64,000 bases of DNA, taken from assembly GCF_963082655.1 (NCBI RefSeq), contig NC_081552.1, positions 50,625,280-50,689,279 on the forward strand. The letters run 5' to 3'. Of this stretch, positions 41,001-53,000 are shown one piece after another (within the stretch, counting starts at the first letter, position 1; each line of letters starts with the position of its first letter). Source of the stretch: Stomoxys calcitrans. Its lineage: Eukaryota; Arthropoda; Insecta; Diptera; Muscidae. The notes under the pieces were generated by a model. The model was given only the letters and a program-made list of their open reading frames with translations. It made no database searches and was not told the DNA's origin. The position numbers and the translations under genes were made by a program.

Positions 41001-44000
41001 ATTTTAATTAAAACAAGTAAGGAAAAAAGTCGGGCGGTGACGACCATATTATACCCTTTTCCTACCCTAAAAGTGAAAATTGAGAACTATATGTAATTCT
41101 GAACCGAATTTAATGGTTTCCAGATGGGTTAAAACAAACCGTATCAACTTTCCAGCAAATGTCTTCAAAATTGTAATCCAGTGCTCTATATTTGCAAGTA
41201 GGGCGATGTATAAATATATATCTGAACCGATTTTGATAAAATGTAACAAAAATGGCAACAGTCATAAGAAAATTAATGTGTGTCAATTTTTGTGACAATC
41301 GGTTGACAAATGGCCACATGATTGCAAATTACTCAAAGTCGGGAGAATATATATAGATATCTGTTATGTTCTTACGAGATGGTCGATCAATAGAAAGTCG
41401 ATGTTTAAAACATAACAATCAATTTATTTATTTAAACAATACTTTAAATGATATTAATGAAAAATAAAAGGTAATTAAGCAAGTATGATGAAATTGTCTT
41501 TAAGAGATGTGTATTGGTTGACGGTTACAACTTGACTCAGCGTGTGTGCAGAAATATAAAAACTGTTGAGCCAGCTGCGCTGCCATGAAGTTGCCAGATT
41601 ATTACAATAAAATAGAAGATTGTTAGGGTTACCGTAACAATATCTATATCAAATACATATCTAAATCAAAACCGAATTTGACCAATCTCTTTAGATATCG
41701 TGGTAGTGGTCAAGAAAAGCGTTGTGCAAAATTTTGGGAAGATTGGTAAATAAATGTGCTTGCAATGAAAGCGAAAAATATATATGAAAACTATATATCT
41801 GAACCGATTTTTACGAAATTTACCAATAATGTAAAGTCATAAGAAAATCCTTTCTGCCAAATTTCGAGTGAATCGGTTTACAAATGGCCGCATAATTGCA
41901 ATATAAGTCCAAATCGGATTAACCTATATATGAGACCTTTATATAAATCTGAACCGATTTCTACCAAACTCCTTAGGTATAGTGGTAGGTATGGAGGACA
42001 GCGCTGTGCAGAATTTTGGGAAAATTTGTGAATAAATGTGCTTGCAGTGCTCTAGAAGTGAAAATCGGACGAAAAATATATATGGGAGCTCTATCTATAT
42101 CTGAACCGATTTTTACGAAAACAACCAGCAATGTCGAGAGCCATAAGAAAATCCTTTGTGCCAAATTTCCAGTGAACCGGTTTACAAATGGCCACATATT
42201 GCTATATAAATCCAAATCGGATTCACCTATATATGGAAGATATATCTAAATCTGAACCGCTTTCGACCAAACTCCTTAGGTATCGTGGTAGGTGAAAAGG
42301 TAAGCGTTGTGCAAAATTTTGAGAAGATTGGTCAATAAATGTGCTTGCAGTGCTCTAGAAGTGGAAATCAGACGATATATATATGTATGTATTCGAACCG
42401 ATTTCTATGAAATTCACCAATATTGTCAAGAGACATAAATCCTTCCTGCCAAATTTCGAGTTAATTGGTTAACAAATGACTAAATTATTGCAATATTAGT
42501 CCAAATTGGACGAACCTATATACGGGAGCCATATCAAAATCTGAACCATTTTTGTCCAATTTCAATAGACTTCGTCTCTAGGCCAAAAAAAAAATGTCGG
42601 TGCCAAATTTGAAGACGATCGGATGAAAATTGCGACCTGTACTTTTTACACAAATTAACATGGACAGACGGATATAACCAAATCGAATCAGAAATCGATT
42701 CTCTGTCGATCGGTGTATATATCAATTGGTCTATCTCTCTTCCTTCTGAGTGTTAAAGTTATAATACCTGTACCACAGCAGTGGTGTGGGGTATAACAAT
42801 GTTCTGTGTATATAGCATTATAGATCTGAGATACATTTAACCACCCAACGATTGCCCATTTGAGGATTTATGGCGCGCAAACGGCCTTTTTCTTCTTTTC
42901 CAAAATGTTAGATTTGAAGTTCAATTTCATTTTCAGACAATAAAGTTGTTATTTTACGATCGGATGAAAATTGCGACCTGTACTTTTTACACAAATTAAC
43001 ATGGACAGACGGACATAACCAAATCGAATTAGAAATCGATTCTCTGTCGATCGGTGTATATATCAATTGGTCTATCTCTCTTCCTTCTGAGTGTTAAAGT
43101 TATAATACCTGTACCACAACAGTGGTGTAGGGTATAACAATGTTCTGTGCATATAGCATTATAGATCTGAGATAGATTTAACCACCCAACGATTGCCCAT
43201 TTGACGATTTATAGCGCGCAAACAGCCTTTTTCTTCTTTTCCAAAATGTTAGATTTGAAGTTCAATTTTATTTTCAGACAATGAAGTTGTTATTTTACGT
43301 TTTTCTTAAAAAAAAAAACATTCTTTACTCCCAAGGAGGCAAATGCTACAGTAAATCCTCAAACCTTCTGCCGAAAATAACAATTTCTGCCTTCAATGGA
43401 TTAAGACCTAGACCATTTTTTTCGGCCCACTACGCTTTTGGTAAGAGACTTTTGAAGAATATCCCTGCGAGTACTGAGCAACTTTCCAGAGTAAATACGA
43501 TAAAATTTCTTTCCAGCCAGAACAAACCCAATGGAAGAAGACATTCGACTTCCAAAGCTTTTGAAAATCGAAATTCGATATCCTTCAATCTTACCTAGCC
43601 TGGTAAATGTATATAACATATTTAAATTATTATATTCAAATAAAATTGCCAACTTACTATTAGGAATTGAATCACAGTAGGCAACCATTACAGGTTCCCA
43701 TAGAGGACACCAGTCCATGCAGCGTACAATATTTTTTGCATAGTCTTCTTTCAAAGGTATTGGTTGCGTTAAGTTTCTTATATCATATATAACAAATTTT
43801 CGACAGAAAGTATTTACAGCCAGCCATCTGGGTCCCATGGGATCGTAATGCAAAGCAAAATCTGTAAAAAAAATGAGAGGCATACGGCTAAATATATTAC
43901 ATTAATAGGTTCGGTTTACTTATGCAAAACTTACGCTTTATTCCCTTTTCTCCTGTAAAGAAATAATTTAAAGGAGTATATTGTATAGATTCGCCACCAT

Positions 44001-47000
44001 TCATTTCAAAACGGTTCAGATTCTCTTGCGAATCATTTGTTATATCCCATATGCCGACGAAGCCATTTGAAAAGCTGGCAAAGATATGATTGTGACCGGC
44101 ATACTGTAAATGATAAATAAAAAAATTAATTCCATTTTTAGTATCGTAATTTTGCAAGATAAAGTCGGAATATTGCCGTCAATTTTACAAAATTATTTTC
44201 TTTTATATGATAAAAATTCGCTTCTTATCTCGATTTCTTATATTGACTAAATTAAGACTCTTTAAAGGAGTAGTAAGCTAAAGAGAATGTTAATTCTCAT
44301 TCATTTCTTCCATTCAAAATATTACCTGTGACCAATGTATCTGCAAACATTGAGGTTCCATCAGTACATGCTTCGTTGTTTCTTCCTGATCTAAAAGATC
44401 TAATTTTAATTCAAAACTAGGTGCAATCTTTATCAAAGGTATATCATCCTGTTGTTTATTTTTCTGCAATTTCAGCGGTAAACTATACACCTTAATATTG
44501 CTCTCCACCGATGCTACAGCAACTAAACCCAAACGATTTTCATCTTGATTATAACCACCACTGGGCAGGAATGATATATTGTAGATGGGAGCATTTTCTA
44601 TAGTGACACCATAATGAAGTTGTATATGTGGATTTCTGCTCTTTTTACCATGTTTTTCTTGAGTAACTTTAAAAATCAAAAGACTACTTCTATGACGTTT
44701 GGGATTGAGAAGTTTGGTATATTTGAACATATCTTTGCGGTATACAACCAACAGATATTGTTCTGTAGCATTGGCGGGCAGAGGCAACCATTGACAGCAT
44801 ATAACAGGAGAACCCACAAAGAGAAAGGTATCATCTGGAATTATAAGTTATGTATTATATTTTTCTTTTAATATGGATTTGGAAAAACTTACTTGCATTA
44901 TTTATAGTTTGAAAACGTTGAATCTGTTGCCATTCCAAACCTGTTTGTGGTTCACCTATACTTGAGTGTAGTTGCGTTGAAGTTGACAAGACAAATTTCA
45001 TCGATATTTCTTGGCAGGGCAAATGTTTGGTGTACTGTTGTGTTTCTAACACTGAATGATGACTTTTAAAGTCATTAAACAAAACCTCGGAGGTATAGTT
45101 GGATGTTGTGCTGTAAACAGAAAGAAAATCAATTGAATTTTCAAAAAAAAAAGTCATGAGAAGCTGAGTGTTTTTATTGAGCTCCGTGAAAAATTAATTA
45201 AATAATTAAATATTAATTAAATATTAAACTAAAGTAGTGTATCGTAGTCCGATCTACGAAATTTTTCCGCTGTTGTCATCTGCCTAATAAGCTAATTGCA
45301 TCTCGCACTTGGATACCACATTCATTACGTGATTTTTTTGCGCGTTCTTGTTGTTGTTGCTGTGTGTTGCCTCGTTTTCGCGGCATTTTATTTGATTTGT
45401 TTTGCCATTGTTCGCCTTTGAATCACGGTTCCTGCACCTGTTAAACATGATATTCCTCGAAGCTGGAAGTGTCCTGTTTGTGGCAAAATCATCACTCGTG
45501 GAGTTTACAGCATTGGGTGTTCTGGCTGCCCCAATTATTTCCACACAAAGTGCATCAATATTTCAACCATGATTTCAATATGCAATCAAAACAAGCAAGT
45601 CGTTGCAGTTCCCCTGTAAGAAGTACAGTGGTAATAAAGCCAGTTCTGCGCGTTCCAGTTGTGTTGCTAATTCCACCGTTTTGAGGGGTGCATTACCCAA
45701 TAGCAGTCAATTTGCTAATGATAGTGCCGGTGATGCGCGTTCCAGTGGTGTCGGTTATTCCAGTGTTTTTGGGACAACATTATTCAATAGCAGTTACTGG
45801 TTTACAGAGTGTACGTGTTGGCCCGTCTGAGCAAGCAGCAGATGATCGTCTCAGTTATATTCGTGGGCTTTTTGATGACTTTGTTGGGTCTATGAAACAA
45901 AAATTTGATGAGCAGATGCAGAAATGTTTGCAGGATTTTCAAACAATGGTGTATGGTTTTGTTGCTTCCTTTCGAAGTGAGTTTATTGCTTCATTTCAGA
46001 AAATCAAATCTGATGTTCTTGTTTGTCAGCAAAATATTGCCAATGTTGATGCTAGGCTGTGTGTGGGAGAATACGGCAGTTGGAGCAGTTTAATTTGGTT
46101 CAGTAAAGACGCGGATATTCTTATTACTGGCATGCCGAGATCAATTACCAATCTGCGTCAATCCCAAGGCAGCCGGTTGTACGTACCGGATTGACCCGAT
46201 AAAGTCCGTCATCGGCAAGGGATGCCGCCTCAGTGTACAACACACTGCTACAACAACAACCAATCTGCGTGAGCCAGTAATACAAATTGGCCGCTTGTGC
46301 GGAGTGCTGGTTGCCCCCAGTGATATTAATCACTGCTGTTATATTTCTGCTGGTAGGATGGTGCTGGTCAAGTTCAATTCCGTTAATACCAAGGGTTTGA
46401 TTATGGCGAACTATTCTAGGCTTAACTCGATCAGGTGGCGACGTTGACTCCCGTGTGTATTTAAATGATCATCTTACCGCACCTGCCTCTAACCTTGTTT
46501 TTAAATATCGTAAGCTGCTGTCACAAAAGCACATATTGAGATACGTCTTTACAAATAGAGATATTCCCAAGGTTAAGCCACACGTTTCTAAATGGTGACG
46601 TTAAAACAGTAAGTGCGACTGAATGTGATCAATTATTTGGAAGTGCTGAGTCAAGCGACGCTAATGGAGATGTGGATCCTGTGCGTACTAGTCTTTTATT
46701 TCTATTATTTTGTATTTTTTTTTTTTTTGTATTAGCAATTAATTTTTCATTGAGCCCTTATAGCGTCATTAGTTTTGAATACTTGCAACTTAGGTAATAT
46801 TACGTGCGATAATTCGTTTTTTCGCTCTTCATTGTGTGCTTATAGTGATAATTTAAGTGTAGGGCATTTTAATTGCCGCAGTTTTAACCTCTCTGAGAGG
46901 TCACCTAAAATTAACGAAATAAGAAATGTTGTTGTTGACAGTTTGTTAAGTGTAATAGGTGTTTCCGAAACTTGGCTAAAACCAAGTATACCGTCGGGTC

Positions 47001-50000
47001 CATTTGAAATTTCGGGATATTCTTATTGCAGAAATGATCGTCCGTGTGTGAGATGTGGGGGTGTTGCTTTGTTTGTCTCTCTTAGTCTATTAAGTACAAA
47101 GTTGTTTATAGTGATAGTCAATATGGGATTGTTGAATGTTTGTTTGAAGAACTTTTACTTGGTTCTAAAAATGTTCTTGTTGGTGTTGTATATCTTCCGC
47201 GGAGAAATTTTCGGGCATTTGAAGGTGAAGTTGCTGAAGTTTTGGTGACATACTCTGACGTCATAATTTTGGGAGATTTCAATAATAATCTTTTTGATTT
47301 GTCGTCTTCTTATAGTGTGCGCGAAAGTTGGAGGCGGCCTAATATGTCAATTGTCCACAACTCTCTACCTACTCATTTTAGTGCTGTACATAATTCTATT
47401 TCCTTACTCGACTTTGTTCTTGTTAGGGATCGTAGTTGTGTCTGTGTTACTAACCAGGTTGTTTGTCCCTTATTTTCGTGTCCCTTATCGTTTCAGTCCT
47501 TAATGTTTTGCAGTTCTTTGAAAATGTTGATTATAATGCTTTGAGTTGTGATGATTTGCAGGAAATTGTTTCGTCTGCTGATTTTTCCGCTTTGTATTCC
47601 ACTAGTGACGTTGATTTTCAATGTAGTAGTTTTAGTAGCTGTCTTGGGTCTATTCATAATGTGTTTCCTATAAAAAAAGGCGATAAGGACTAGGAGTAAG
47701 GATTGGTTTAGCAATCCCCTCATTTCATATCACCTATCGCTTCGAAATTTTGCTTTTAAATCCTTCTTGGAGAATAGATCCAATGTTAAGTGGCGAATTT
47801 TTTGTAGAGGCAGGAATAAAGCCAAAACTGTTAGAAGGGAAGCTAATGTACTGCAGTTTGAGGGCAATAAAAGCACAAATCAGTTATGGGCGTTGTTAAA
47901 ATCCAATGGACTTGGCTGTTGCAAGTCGTATGATTGTGATTTGAATGTGGAGGATTTGAATACGACCTTTAATAGAAACCAATTGGACTCCCAAAGTAGT
48001 TCTCTCGGGGAGTATGACTATATTGGTTTTGCTTTTCAACGTGTGGAGTTGTGGGAGTTGGATAAGGCATTTTCTGCCATTAAGTCCAATGCAGCAGGTG
48101 TAGATGGTTTCTCATTAAAATTTCTTAAGAAAGTCTGTCCTCTTGTGTCTTGTCATCTGTTACATCTTGTAAATTCTATTTTGTTAACTTCTTCTTTTCC
48201 GTCCGATTGGAAATTAGCCAAAATAGTGCCTGTTGAGAAAAAAACAGTCTTATCACGCTCTAAAGGAGTTCCGTCCGATTTCCATTTTACCTATTTGTTC
48301 AAAGATTGTCGAGCATGTTATTAAATGTTAAATGCCTGGCTATTTGGAAAGTAATCGTTTTATTAGTGATGCCCATTGTGGATTTAAGCGAGGTAGGAGT
48401 ACAACCTCATTGTAATTGGGTTTGACAGATTCTATCCGGTCAAACCTGGGTGGGTCACGATGTTGCGTGCTATTGCCTTTAGATTTGGAAAAGGCATTTG
48501 AGAGAGTGGAGTATGGCCTTCTTCTTAGTAAATTAAAGTCCGTTTATAAGTTTTCGACCAGTGCATGTACATTGTTATGCTCTTATCTTACAGGTAGGAG
48601 CCAGTTTGTTTGTGTTGATGGTAATGTAGTAGTGTTCTTTCTGTAAGAAGCGGTGTTCCTCAGGGTTCAGTATTAGGTCCGCTTCTTTTTGTGTTATTTG
48701 TCAATGATGTTTTTTCTCGTCTGGATTGTTGGTGCACTCCATTTGCATATGCTGATCCAATCGCTTTTTAAGGGTGATAACCGATTTTTGAATATTCTTC
48801 AGACGAAAGTTAATTTTGCGATGGAATCGTTACGTGTGTGGATGGCGGAGAATAGGTTCAGTGTTAACGCTTCTAAAACTAAAGCTCTTTTTATCTTCGG
48901 GCTGTCACAATAATGTTAGTGTTAAATATGATAATGTAGATATAGATTCTGTGCAAAGCGTTGATTGTCTGGGTGTTCAGCTAGATGACAGGCTTCGGTT
49001 TGATCGGCATGTTAGTTCCGTGATGTCAAAGGTTAACTTTTCTTTAAGAAGTCTGTATACCACGAGTTTATATTTACCCCTCTTTGTGAGGGAGCGTTTG
49101 GCGCATGCATTAATTTTGCCGGCCATTTTATATTGTCTGGGGGTGTACTCCAGTGCGTCGCAAGGGAGCATGCACCGTCTTCAGGTCGCTTTTAATAATA
49201 TGATTCGTTTTGTTTACGGTGTAGGTCGTCGTGTTCATATAACGCCCTATGTGTGTCGTTTTCTCGGTTGTGATTTCCCGTCGTATGTTAATTATGGTTT
49301 GCTGTTGTTTCTTTTAAGTTATTGAAATGTCGGTCTCCTATTTTTCTTGTTAGTGAATTTAATTTTTGTCATTCTACCAGAACTAATCAGTTGGTTCTTC
49401 CGAGGGTAGATATTTTATTGTGTAATACTTTTTTTTTTATAAGAGTTGCACGTTTGTACAACTCGTTGCCTGCGGATACAAAAAATTTCAGTTTTTCAAC
49501 AAGATCTTTATCGAATCGTCTTCGTCTACACTATCAGCGCTTCTAATTTTTGTGTCAAATTGTCAACAACTTTAACTGTTATATAGTCTTACGGATTGTT
49601 TTTTTTTTTATCGTGCGTATTGTTGTTTTTTTTTCAATTCTTGATAATTTGTTTTTAAAGCCAAGAGTTTTATTGTATTTTTTTGTATATTTTGGTTTAA
49701 TTATAACTTATTTTTTCACTTATTTTTATTATGCTTTAATAATTTTTTTTTAATTTATTACGTTGATCTTTTTTGAGTAGGATTTTTTTAATCAGATACT
49801 GCTTATAATTTTTAGTAATTTGTTTTTTATTTGTTATTTAGTTTTATCTAGATTCAGTAAGTATTGGGTTGCCCAAAAAGTAATTGCTGATTTTTTAAAA
49901 GAAAGTAAATGCATTTTTAATAAAACTTAGAATGAACTTTAATCAAATATACTTTTTTTACACTTTTTTTCTAAAGTAAGCTAAAAGTAACAGCTGATAA

Positions 50001-53000
50001 CTGACAGAAGAAAAAATGCAATTACAGAGTCACAAGCTGTGAAAAAATTTGTCAACGCCGACTATATGAAAAATCCGCAATTACTTTTTGGGCAACCCAA
50101 TATTAAATAGGTTAAAACATTTTTTTCCCATTTTCTAAGCTTTTTAAGTTTTTTTATATGTAATTGAGTAGTTTTTTAACTTAGAAAAGTACGTCTTATG
50201 CATAGTGTGATTGTTTATAGGCCTGATGGCTTCGCATAGCATGAAATGAAATAAATAAAATAAATAAATTATGTAGCTTAAAAAGGCCACACTTGCCGGA
50301 TTGACCCGATGGAGTTCTTTATAAGCAAGGGCTGCCGCCTCAGTGTATAACACACTGCTACAACAACAAAAACAAGCTCGCATTTGTCAAGTTCCTTGCA
50401 CGGTTTCTCTTTATAGGCAGAGACTAAAAAAAAACTATACCGATCACCATAGGATAGAGGTACACTCATTAAGCCATTCTGTTTGCAACTCAACGAAATA
50501 TCCATTTGTGACCCTACAAAGTACATACGAGTATATTTTGGATGGTCGTAAAATTCTAAGACTGTTTAAAAATTTGCCTGCCTTCTGTAATTACGCTACA
50601 ACCTTCAAAAATTGAGATATTGAAGTTTGGTACAGATACGGATTTTGTTTATACGCAGGTTAAGATCTTGCCCTCTCGTTGTCCGAACTAGCCCTCTCGT
50701 TGTCCGAACTAAACATGGTCCAGATCGGTAAATCTGGAACATGGAGTTGCAGTAGGCCGAACCGAATGTGGTCCATATCAGACCATGTTTTAATATAGCT
50801 GTCATATCGACCGATATGTGATCTTTAGTCGTACAATCCTGAAATTTTTAACTGTGGCTTGTATAAGGTTTATTGACATCTGAACCAAATATAATCCAAA
50901 TCGACCCATACTTGGTAGTAGGCTTATATAAATATCAATGGTGGTTGTTGTTGTATCTATCTTTTGTCTGCTTGATTCTGTTGAGTGTCCAGATCCAGAA
51001 ACTCTGCGACCAAAATTGGGTACGCCCAGAGGGATCTGGGTCTGTGTCGAGTGGGTTTGGCTGGGAAGTTAAACAGATGAAGTGTCGTGTGGTCCCAGCA
51101 TCATTCGTTGCTCTGTTGGAATTGAGGCGGCTGCATCTGCTGGAACGTAATTGAGCCAGAACTACTCTGGTTTGCCGGGGGAGGGCAATTTCTTCATGTG
51201 CAAGGACTACATTCATCCAGTAGGACTACATTCACCCGGTAGCTATTTACCGCATCTGCTACCGTGACTGCTTGGATGTTGTTTAGACCCGCTTGATATG
51301 CCGCTTGATCTAGAGGTTATCTTTTGTAGCGCTGAACGTCACGCTCAATTCATGTAGATCTACCTTAAGGCTTTTGGACTGTGGATACCTATCCACAAGA
51401 TGATGATTTGGATGGTATCTACGATAACAGCCCGAAAGGTATTGTTTAGACAGCATGTAGTTATGTCTTCCACTGGTAGAATCTTTGTATCGTGATGGAT
51501 GTGGCCCAACTGAAGAAACAGTCCGTCGCATTTCGAAGGGCGGCATTCTGACAGATCTGAATACTATTCCACTGCGTGTCACAGAGCTGACGAGACCACA
51601 CTGGTACTGCATAAGACCGGCCAATTGTTTTGTACGTGGCCAACAAGGTTGCTTTGTCTGCATCCCAAGTGATGCCGGCAAGTGACTTGCGCACTTGTTC
51701 CTACTTGTGACTTAATCACAAATTGCTGTGGCTTATGGGAAGCTGTCAAATGTGACTTCAAGTATTTTAGGATACTTGATGATCGGAATCATTTCTCCAT
51801 CGACCATCACAGTCAGCTCGGTATGAAGATTTGTTGGCAGATATCTTCAGATTGAGGTAGACGTTCAACTTATCGCCGATGTCATCAATTTATGGGGGGC
51901 CTGATGCCATGATCGTACAATCGTCCGCATATGATACGATCTCTATGCCGTCTGGAGGGGATGGAATGGAGAATAGATAGATGTTAAACAGTCTGTCGTT
52001 CTTTCTGTTTGTAAGTCTGTCCGTTTGTCTGTTCAATTGTCTCTCCGTCTGTCTTTCTGTATGTCCGTCTATCTGTCCCTCTGTCCTCTCTTTATGTCCA
52101 GTTCAGAGCAAGATATAGTTTACATATATGTATACACCCTATTCACACTCATAAGGTCGTTGAACATATAATTTTCGTCGGATAATTATTTACTTATAGG
52201 GTAGGCATGAGGTATTATATAATCCGCATTTTGCCTTCTCTTATTTGTTAAAACCAATATTAGGATTAATACATACAAGCTGTGCCATTTTTGATGTACA
52301 ATCTCGGCGGGTCCATCACGGGTACGTCTTTGGAAAACTGCAAATTACAAAATTTAAACAAAGAATCGTATAAAAATTACCTTAAAAATATTCTGTATAT
52401 AAAATAACATACCCCTTTTGCGCAATATGACAGCAGCTGCATTGGATTTGGGAGGACATCTAGGCTTTGATGATCTGCTTCTTTTCTGTTTAGGAGTTTT
52501 TCGCGCAGCAGATTTGCTACTATTCTCCATATCACCATCATCGGCCTCTTCAGATAGATTATCATCTTCATCATCGTCTTCACCATTTGTAGAAGCCTCA
52601 TCACCCGTTTTAATGTCACAGTCCGAATCGGAGCCCATGAAATCTTCACTTGATTTATGTGCTTCCAAGACATGTTGGATGGCTTTCTTTTCGTTTTCAA
52701 AGTAACGATGCTTACAAAAGGCACAATAATAACCCACCTTCATAACATAACGACACTTTGTTATATGATCCTCTAGCTCTTCGAGTTTATCACTGACAAA
52801 GGTGCACATTTTTTTGGGACAAAAAGCCTTATCGAATTTCCCAATATCACTTGACCATTTTTGACGTACTTCTTCGCCCAAAGGACCATTGTATTTAACA
52901 TAATCCAAAGCATTGAAATCTGGGGAGTCTTCTTTTTCCTTTAGAATTTCCTCTCCCATTTGTTTCAGTCTTGTTTCGGCCCTTATGGTAGAATGACGTT

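Larger units (their letters stand above)
45250..50272 (+). mobile_element. Nearly full-length CR1/jockey-type LINE (decayed)
   Basis: ORF1 remnant with a PHD-like finger CPVCGKIITRGVYSIGCSGC...YFHTKC (45467-45560) and a coiled-coil part (45840-46070). ORF2 shows the endonuclease (LSVGHFNCRSFNL, VSETWLKP, VIILGDFNNNLFD, SLLDFVLV) and RT (AAGVDGFSLKFLKK, DLEKAFERVEYGLL, GVPQGSVLGPLLF, FAYADP in place of YADD, NRFSVNASKTKALF). Several frameshifts and stops. The 3' end carries (AAATA)n near 50250-50272. Nested: S1 copy c and MITE copy 5. It lies antisense in the 7.2 kb intron of the GTF3C2-like gene. Confidence 0.75.
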
